DNA of 9,190 nucleotides from JAAFHS01 sp031396505 (GTDB lineage: Bacteria; Pseudomonadota; Alphaproteobacteria; Rhodobacterales; Rhodobacteraceae): the NCBI GenBank assembly GCA_031396505.1, contig JANNKX010000225.1, positions 1 through 9,190 of the forward strand, written 5' to 3'. Under the pieces are notes generated by a model. It had not been told where the DNA came from. It was given only the letters and a program-made list of their open reading frames with translations, and did not search any database. Below, piece after piece: positions 1 to 6,221 of this stretch; position 1 is the first letter of the stretch, and every line of letters starts with the position of its first letter. The translations under genes were made by a program, and so were the position numbers.

Positions 1-3000
1 GCCAGCCTGATCAAGACCAGCCTTGCCCTGCATCACCGCGAACTGCCGCCGTCGCTGGGGTATGAAACCGCCAACCCCGCGATTGATTTCGAAACCTCGC
101 CCTTCGTCGTGAACGCGCAACTGACGCCGTGGCAGGCGGACGGCCCTTTGCGCGCGGGCGTCAATTCATTGGGCGTGGGCGGCACCAATGCCCATATCGT
201 GCTGGAACAGGCGCCACTGCGGGCACCTTCCGGCCTCAGTGATTGGCCGTTTCAGCCCATCGTGGTGTCGGCCAAATCGCGCACGGCACTGGATGCCACA
301 GCCGCGCAACTGTCCACGCATCTGCGCACGTCCGCTGATCCGCTGGCCGATATCGCATGGACGTTGAAGGAAGGCCGCCACGCCTTTGAAAAGCGCCGGG
401 TGCTTGTGGCCGCATCGGTGGCTGAGGCCGCCGATCTGCTGCTCGGCAACGACCCCCGCCGCGTGTTCACCCATGATCATCTGGGTCATGATCCCGACGT
501 CGTGTTCATGTTCCCCGGCGGAGGCGCGCAATATGCGGGCATGGCGCGGGATCTTTATCAAACCGAACCGGTCTTTGCCGACTGGATGGATCAGGGGCTG
601 GCGATCCTGCAACCCATGCTCGACTATGACATCCGCGCGCTCTGGCTGCCTGCACGCGGGCATGAGGCTGCGGCCAATGCCACGCTGAAACGCCCCTCTG
701 TGCAACTGCCGCTGATCATGATCACCGAATACGCGCTGGCGCAGTTGTTCATCAGCTGGGGGGTGCAGCCGCGCGTTCTCGTCGGCCATTCGATGGGCGA
801 AAATACCGCCGCCAGCCTTGCTGGTGTCATGTCATTTGCCGATTGCATCGGCCTTGTGCATCTGCGGGGGCTTTTGTTTGATACCGTGCCCCCCGGCGGC
901 ATGCTGTCTGTGCCCATGGCCGCCGCCGATCTGCACTTGCCCGGCGATCTTGATCTTGCCGCCGTCAATGCCCCCGGCCTTTGCGTGATCTCCGGCCCCG
1001 ATGCCGCCCTTGATACGCTGGCCGAGACGTTGCGCGCAGACGGGGCAGAGACGCAGCGCATCGCCATCGACATCGCCGCCCACAGCCGGATGCTGGAACC
1101 GATCCTTGCCCGTTTCGAACACTTCCTGCGTGCCATCCCCCTGCATCCCCCCACAATCCCGATCATTTCGAACCGCACCGGCGTGGCACTTACCGCCGCA
1201 CAGGCCACCGACCCCGCCTATTGGGTGGCCCATCTGCGTAACACGGTGATGTTCCAATCCTGCATGGCCACCCTCACCGCCAACCCGCGCCGCGTGTTTG
1301 TCGAAATCGGCCCCGGCCGGGCGCTGTCATCCCTTGCCCAAGCCAACGGCGTGCCATCGGGCCAGGTCATCCCCGCCTTGCGCCACCCGGATCAGGCGAT
1401 GGCCGACGATGCATGGCACATGCTGACCATCGCGCGGCTCTGGGCTTGCGGTGTGCCTGTCGACTGGACGCCCGTCTGGGGTGATACCCCGCGCAACCGC
1501 GTCGTGCTGCCCGGCTATGCGTTTCAGCGCAAAGAATACTTCATCGCCCCCGGCACCACAGCCACACCCGAGGCCGCCTTGCCAACGCGGTCCGATGACA
1601 TCGCCGCATGGGGTTGGCGCACCCATTGGCAACCTGTCGCCGCCGCCTGTGATATTGATGTCGACGGCGATCTGACCGATGCCACATCGCAAACATGGCT
1701 GGTGTTCGAAGATGACGCAGGCCTTGCCGCCACCGCCGTCGCCCGACTGCGCCACGCGGGCCACCGCATCACCACCGTGGGTGCGGGCGATGTCTTTGCG
1801 CGCACCAAAGGTGGCTATATCCTTGCCCCCGAACGCGGCCGCGAAGGCTATGATCTGCTGATCCGCGATCTGGTCGCCACGGGTGCCACCCCGTCGCGCA
1901 TTGCATTTTTCTGGGGCGTGACCGCGCAAAGCGCCTTCCGCCCCGGTTCCAGCTTTCAGGATCGCAACATCGAACAGGGCTTTTACGCCCTTCTGTTTCT
2001 GGCGCAGGCCATTGCCGCCGAAAACCTGCCCAAACCCATCCACATCACCGCCTTCACCACCGGTGCCGCACAGGTCAAGACCGAACCACTGCCCGACCCC
2101 GAAAAGGCCCTGCTCGCAGGCCCCGCCCTTGTGATCCCCAAGGAACTGCCCGGCGTCACCGTATCGCTGCTGGACCTTGTGCTGCCCACCACGCGCCGCG
2201 CCATCGACACGCTGACAGCCCCCGTGCTGGAGGAACTGCTGGCCGACCCCGCCAATGCCATCGCCGCCCTGCGCGGCCCGCGCCGTTATGCCCAGACCGT
2301 CAAGCCTGCGCCCCTGCCCGATGCTGACATGACCCTGCCGCAAGGCGCCCCCGTGCTCATCACCGGCGGCTTTGGCGGCATCGGCCTGACCATCGCCGAA
2401 GACCTGATCACCCGCCACGCCGCCAAGATCATCCTCATCGCCCGCCGCACCCTGCCCGACCGCGCCGCATGGCCCCGGCATCTGGCCGCCCTTGGTGCCG
2501 ATGATCCCCTCTCACGCCGCATCCTTGCCTTGCAGCGGCTGGAAGGGTTGGGCGGCGACGTGATGGTGATCACCGCCGATGTCTGCAATGCCGAAGACAT
2601 GCTTGCCGCAAAAACCGCCGCCGAGGCGCGCTTTGGCCCCATCCGCGCCGTGATCCACGCCGCAGGCGTGGTGGATGATGGCCCGCTGATGACCAAGACG
2701 CTGGCACAAGTCGCCGATGTCCTGGCCCCCAAACTGCATGGCACGCAGGTGTTGTCTACGCTGTTTCCGGATGGCACGATTGACCTGATGGTGCTGTTTT
2801 CATCCACCTCAACCGTGACAGGCCCCGCCGGGCAGATCGACTATGTCGCAGCCAACGCCTATCTGAACGCCTTTGCAAAATCCCGTACAGGCGGCAAAAC
2901 CCGCGTGGTTGCCCTGAACTGGGGCATCTGGACAGGCGTCGGCATGGCGGCCGACGCGCTGGCCGATCGCACCGGGCGCACGCCCGCGCCGCGCGTGCCG

Positions 3001-5244
3001 ATCACCGCGCCCCTGCTGGATGCCAGCAGCTTTGATGCCGCAGGCAACCGCCTGTTCACCGCCACCTATGGCATTGATCGCTGGGTTCTTGACGGCCACC
3101 GCCTGATCACGGGCCGCGCCCTGATCCCCGGCACTGCCTATCTGGAAATCATTGCCGATGCGATGGCCGCGATGGGTGAAGGTGGCCCCTTTGACATCCG
3201 CGATCTGTACTTCTTCCGCGCGCTGGATGTGGCCGATCTTGACCCCCGCGATGTGCGCGCAACGCTGACCCGCACGGACGAAGGTTACGCGTTTGAACTG
3301 CGCTCCGCCGTCCCCCATCGGGGTCGCACCGGGTGGCAGTTGCACGCCACCGCCCGCCTGTTGCCCATCACCGCCACGGCGGCGCAAATCGACGTGGCCG
3401 CCATCGCCGCCCGCCTGCCTGTACCTGAAACGGGCACGGGCCTTGCGTCCCCGCAAGAGGCGCATCTGCGTTTTGGTCCGCGCTGGCGGGTTCTGAACGC
3501 GCGCAGTATGGGCCGGGGCGAAGGGCTTGCCAGCCTCGCTTTGCCTGCACCCTTTGCCGCAGATGACAAAGACTGGCTGCTGCATCCCGCGTTACTGGAC
3601 CTTGCCACCGGTTGGGCCATGGACCTGATCGCAGGCTATACCCCTGATCATCTTTGGGTGCCGGTGTCCTATGCGCAGGTGCGCGTCTATCGTCCGCTGC
3701 CTGCCGCCATCATCAGCCATGTCCGCAACGCCGCCGACAACCGCGCCAGCGGCGAAACCGCGACATTCGACGTAACACTCGCGACACCCGAAGGGCAGGT
3801 TTGCATCGAAATCCAAGGCTTTACCATGCGCCGTCTTGACGGCGCCCTGTCCTTCCCCGCGCCCGACCCCCGCGCCCTTGAATTTGACGATGGCCCTGCC
3901 AAACCCACCTCCCCCGCCGAAGACCGCCTGCTCCACGCCTTCACCATGGGCATCCGTCCTGATGAAGGTGCCGCCGCCTTTCGCCGCGCCGTGGCCACCG
4001 GGGCCGCGCAGATCATCGTATCGTCCCTGCCGCTGCCTGCCCTGATCGCGCAGACCGCCGCCGCCGATGTGGCCAAGACCGATGGTCAGACCTTTGCCCG
4101 CCCCGATCTTGACACCGCCTATGTCGCACCGCGCGATGACGTTGAACGCACGCTGGTGGGCTTCTGGCAAGACCTGCTTGGCGTGGCACAAGTGGGCGTC
4201 GAGGACAGCTTTTTTGATCTGGGCGGGCACAGTCTGATTGCCGTGCGCCTGTTTGCCATGGTCAAAAAGGCCTACCGCGTCGATTTCCCGATTTCTGTGC
4301 TGTTCGAGGCCCCCACCATCGCCCGCTGCGCCGCCCTGATCACCGACCGTATCGGGGATGTCCCACAAGGTGCCGCGCAGGCAACCGCGCCCCCCCTGCG
4401 GTTTACCCATCTGGTCGCCATGCACCAAGGCGAGGGCGGGACCAAAACCCCCTTCTTCCTTGTCGCAGGCATGTTTGGCAATGTGCTGAACCTGCGCCAT
4501 CTGGCCCAGCTTCTGGGCACCGATCGCCCCTTCTATGGCCTGCAGGCGCGCGGCCTTTATGGCGACGCCCCGCCGCACACCACGTTTCCCGCCGCCGCCG
4601 CCGATTACATCACCGAAATGCGCGCCATGCAGCCGCATGGCCCCTATCTTGTCGGCGGGTTTTCCGGCGGTGGCCTGATCGCTTGGGAAATCGCGCGCCA
4701 GTTGGAAATGGCGGGCGAAACCGTATCCATCACCGTCCTTCTCGATACCCCCGTTCCAATGCGCCCCGTGCTGACCCGCGCTGACAAGGCCCTGATCAAA
4801 CTGGCTGAACTGCGCGCCAAGGGCCCGCGCTATCTGCTGGATTGGGCCCGCGCGCGCATCGAATGGGAACGCAGCAAACGCAATCCGCAGGCCACCCCTG
4901 ACGCCGATACCCAATTCGACAATGCCGCGATCGAGGCCGCGTTTCGTGCCGCCCTTCCCGTCTATGACATGCAGCCGCGCAGCGGTGCCACCGTCCTGTT
5001 CCGCCCGCCGCTGGACCGGCACTGGCAGGTGACGGGCGGCAAATGGGTCAGTGCGGCCCGCGAATACGTCACCCCTGACAATGACCTGACGCGCTTTGCA
5101 CCCGACTTGCAGGTGATCGAGGTGCCGGGCAATCATGACAGCATGGTGCTTGAACCCAATGTCCGCGTCATGGCTGCGCGGTTGAAAGCCATCATTGATG
5201 CGGTGGAAATGTCGCCAATCCCCCTTGCACAGGCGGCCGAATAA
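1..5244 (+). CDS. Type I polyketide synthase, C-terminal part: (KS)-AT-KR-DH-ACP-TE
   Basis: One polyketide extension, reduction and release module, presumably cytosolic. The frame is open from base 1, so 1747 residues are seen and the N terminus is missing; residue 1 is taken as bases 1-3. Residues 1-70 are the end of a ketosynthase, including the GTNAH motif with catalytic His65. AT, about 165-450: FPGGGAQ at 171-177, GHSMGE with Ser264, His361. Post-AT linker with VDW at 487-489 and LPGYAF at 503-508. KR, structural half about 535-775 and catalytic half about 780-965: TGGFGGIG at 788-795, Lys911, Ser935, Tyr948, Asn952. DH, about 990-1285: His1033 and Asp1200. ACP, about 1375-1450: DLGGHSL with phosphopantetheine Ser1411. 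TE, about 1475-1740: GFSGG with Ser1555, Asp1582, His1712. All expected active residues of AT, KR, ACP and TE are present; the DH motifs deviate. No ER or methyltransferase is seen. If all domains work, the unit is left as an unsaturated acyl group and released by the TE. The stop overlaps the next start codon. Confidence 0.97.
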   Translation, partial: ASLIKTSLALHHRELPPSLGYETANPAIDFETSPFVVNAQLTPWQADGPLRAGVNSLGVGGTNAHIVLEQAPLRAPSGLSDWPFQPIVVSAKSRTALDATAAQLSTHLRTSADPLADIAWTLKEGRHAFEKRRVLVAASVAEAADLLLGNDPRRVFTHDHLGHDPDVVFMFPGGGAQYAGMARDLYQTEPVFADWMDQGLAILQPMLDYDIRALWLPARGHEAAANATLKRPSVQLPLIMITEYALAQLFISWGVQPRVLVGHSMGENTAASLAGVMSFADCIGLVHLRGLLFDTVPPGGMLSVPMAAADLHLPGDLDLAAVNAPGLCVISGPDAALDTLAETLRADGAETQRIAIDIAAHSRMLEPILARFEHFLRAIPLHPPTIPIISNRTGVALTAAQATDPAYWVAHLRNTVMFQSCMATLTANPRRVFVEIGPGRALSSLAQANGVPSGQVIPALRHPDQAMADDAWHMLTIARLWACGVPVDWTPVWGDTPRNRVVLPGYAFQRKEYFIAPGTTATPEAALPTRSDDIAAWGWRTHWQPVAAACDIDVDGDLTDATSQTWLVFEDDAGLAATAVARLRHAGHRITTVGAGDVFARTKGGYILAPERGREGYDLLIRDLVATGATPSRIAFFWGVTAQSAFRPGSSFQDRNIEQGFYALLFLAQAIAAENLPKPIHITAFTTGAAQVKTEPLPDPEKALLAGPALVIPKELPGVTVSLLDLVLPTTRRAIDTLTAPVLEELLADPANAIAALRGPRRYAQTVKPAPLPDADMTLPQGAPVLITGGFGGIGLTIAEDLITRHAAKIILIARRTLPDRAAWPRHLAALGADDPLSRRILALQRLEGLGGDVMVITADVCNAEDMLAAKTAAEARFGPIRAVIHAAGVVDDGPLMTKTLAQVADVLAPKLHGTQVLSTLFPDGTIDLMVLFSSTSTVTGPAGQIDYVAANAYLNAFAKSRTGGKTRVVALNWGIWTGVGMAADALADRTGRTPAPRVPITAPLLDASSFDAAGNRLFTATYGIDRWVLDGHRLITGRALIPGTAYLEIIADAMAAMGEGGPFDIRDLYFFRALDVADLDPRDVRATLTRTDEGYAFELRSAVPHRGRTGWQLHATARLLPITATAAQIDVAAIAARLPVPETGTGLASPQEAHLRFGPRWRVLNARSMGRGEGLASLALPAPFAADDKDWLLHPALLDLATGWAMDLIAGYTPDHLWVPVSYAQVRVYRPLPAAIISHVRNAADNRASGETATFDVTLATPEGQVCIEIQGFTMRRLDGALSFPAPDPRALEFDDGPAKPTSPAEDRLLHAFTMGIRPDEGAAAFRRAVATGAAQIIVSSLPLPALIAQTAAADVAKTDGQTFARPDLDTAYVAPRDDVERTLVGFWQDLLGVAQVGVEDSFFDLGGHSLIAVRLFAMVKKAYRVDFPISVLFEAPTIARCAALITDRIGDVPQGAAQATAPPLRFTHLVAMHQGEGGTKTPFFLVAGMFGNVLNLRHLAQLLGTDRPFYGLQARGLYGDAPPHTTFPAAAADYITEMRAMQPHGPYLVGGFSGGGLIAWEIARQLEMAGETVSITVLLDTPVPMRPVLTRADKALIKLAELRAKGPRYLLDWARARIEWERSKRNPQATPDADTQFDNAAIEAAFRAALPVYDMQPRSGATVLFRPPLDRHWQVTGGKWVSAAREYVTPDNDLTRFAPDLQVIEVPGNHDSMVLEPNVRVMAARLKAIIDAVEMSPIPLAQAAE
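5231..5236 (+). promoter_or_regulatory. Ribosome binding site of the glycosyltransferase gene
   Basis: AGGCGG, one mismatch from the AGGAGG consensus, lies 7 bases before the ATG at 5244, inside the last codons of the PKS gene. With the TAATG stop/start overlap it supports 5244 as the start and suggests translational coupling: ribosomes finishing the PKS could reinitiate here. Confidence 0.55.
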
Positions 5245-6218
5245 TGGCGCGCGTGCTGACCGTGATCCTGAACTGGCGCACCCCTGCCATGACGATCAAG
5301 GCCGCCGAGGCCGCCTTGCGCGCCATGGAACCTGTCCAAGGTGCCATCACCATCGTCGATAACGACAGTGGCGATGGGTCATATGAAACCCTCTGCGATG
5401 CCGCGCGCACCCGCAACTGGACCCGCGTGCGTGTCATCCAGTCGGGCCGCAACGGCGGCTTTGGCGCGGGCAACAATGCAGGGATTCGCGCGGGCCTGCC
5501 CGATGGCACCAAACCCGACTACGTCTACCTTCTGAACTCTGATGCGTTTCCCGCCCCCGATGCCATCCGCGCCCTGCGCGACCATCTCGATGCCAACCCT
5601 GCCACGGGTTTCGCGGGCAGTTTCATCCACGGCCCCGATGGCGCGCCCCATCGTACCGCCTTCCGCTTTCCCTCTATCGCCTCCGAATTCGAAGCGGCCA
5701 TCCGCCTTGGCCTTGTCAGCCGCCTTCTGCGCCACAAAATCGTGGCCAGCCCGCTGCCCACGCTCACCACCCGCGTGGATTGGCTGGCCGGTGCGTCCCT
5801 CATGATGCGCCAGTCGGTGCTCGACCAGATCGGCCTCTTTGACGAAACCTTTTTCCTTTATTTCGAAGAAACCGAGCTTTGCCGCCGCGCCGCCCGCGCC
5901 GGATGGTCCACCGATTATGTCGTGCAAAGCCGCGTTGAACATATCGGCTCGGTATCGACAGGCATGAAGACATGGGCGCGCATTCCCACCTTCTGGCTCG
6001 ACTCGCGCCTGCATTACTTCACCACGGTCCATGGCCGCCCCTACGCCCTTCTGGCCACTCTGGCCCATATCACTGGCGGGCTGTTGTGGCGCGCGCGCCT
6101 GATCGTCCAACGCCGCGACAGGGGCGATCCCCCCCGTTTTCTGCGTGACCTTACCCTCCATACCCTGCGCCATGCCATCAGCCGGCCCCCCGCCCTGCAA
6201 ACCCGCCCTGCCGAGTAA
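5244..6218 (+). CDS. Family 2 glycosyltransferase, WbbL/rhamnosyltransferase-like
   Basis: A 324-residue GT-A fold glycosyltransferase (GT2, COG1216 type) that would transfer a sugar from a nucleotide donor; neither sugar nor acceptor can be read from the sequence. Motifs in order: nucleotide-binding VDNDSGDGS at 38-46, NGGFGAGNN at 70-78, the metal-binding DXD equivalent LLNSD at 96-100, DWLAGA at 179-184 in the acceptor/catalytic loop, and FEETEL at 207-212, where relatives usually have E-D-x-D. The length is normal for the family and there is no signal peptide. A mildly hydrophobic stretch around 268-282 (LLATLAHITGGLLW) could help peripheral membrane attachment, as in rhamnosyltransferases acting on lipid-linked acceptors. 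The ATG overlaps the PKS stop and the next gene starts three bases after the stop, so it belongs to the biosynthetic operon. It probably glycosylates the product or an intermediate. A polysaccharide role is the alternative, but no other polysaccharide gene is in view. Confidence 0.93.
   Translation: MARVLTVILNWRTPAMTIKAAEAALRAMEPVQGAITIVDNDSGDGSYETLCDAARTRNWTRVRVIQSGRNGGFGAGNNAGIRAGLPDGTKPDYVYLLNSDAFPAPDAIRALRDHLDANPATGFAGSFIHGPDGAPHRTAFRFPSIASEFEAAIRLGLVSRLLRHKIVASPLPTLTTRVDWLAGASLMMRQSVLDQIGLFDETFFLYFEETELCRRAARAGWSTDYVVQSRVEHIGSVSTGMKTWARIPTFWLDSRLHYFTTVHGRPYALLATLAHITGGLLWRARLIVQRRDRGDPPRFLRDLTLHTLRHAISRPPALQTRPAE
6213..6215 (+). promoter_or_regulatory. Weak ribosome binding site of the NRPS gene
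   Basis: Only a minimal GAG core lies 6 bases before the ATG at 6222, within the last codons of the glycosyltransferase gene. The stop-to-start gap is three bases, so translation of the NRPS probably depends on ribosomes arriving from the gene upstream. Confidence 0.35.
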
Positions 6219-6221
6219 GCC

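Noticed and set aside
109..111. GTG as the start codon of the polyketide synthase gene.
   Set aside because: The same frame is open back to base 1 and encodes conserved ketosynthase sequence (IKTSLALHHRELPPSLGY), so the gene begins upstream of the window and this GTG is an internal valine.
471..493. Clustered short palindromes (ATGATCAT, TCATGA) that could suggest a regulatory site.
   Set aside because: They lie inside the PKS coding sequence near the start of the AT domain and are explained by His-Asp-His and Gly-His-Asp codons; no promoter or gene start is near.
3592..5136. Long open frame on the minus strand, 514 codons.
   Set aside because: It lies wholly opposite the DH, ACP and TE domains of the PKS, has no recognisable motif and no ribosome binding site of note. 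It is a high-GC antisense shadow, as are the minus-strand frames at 1327-2481 and 7653-8741.
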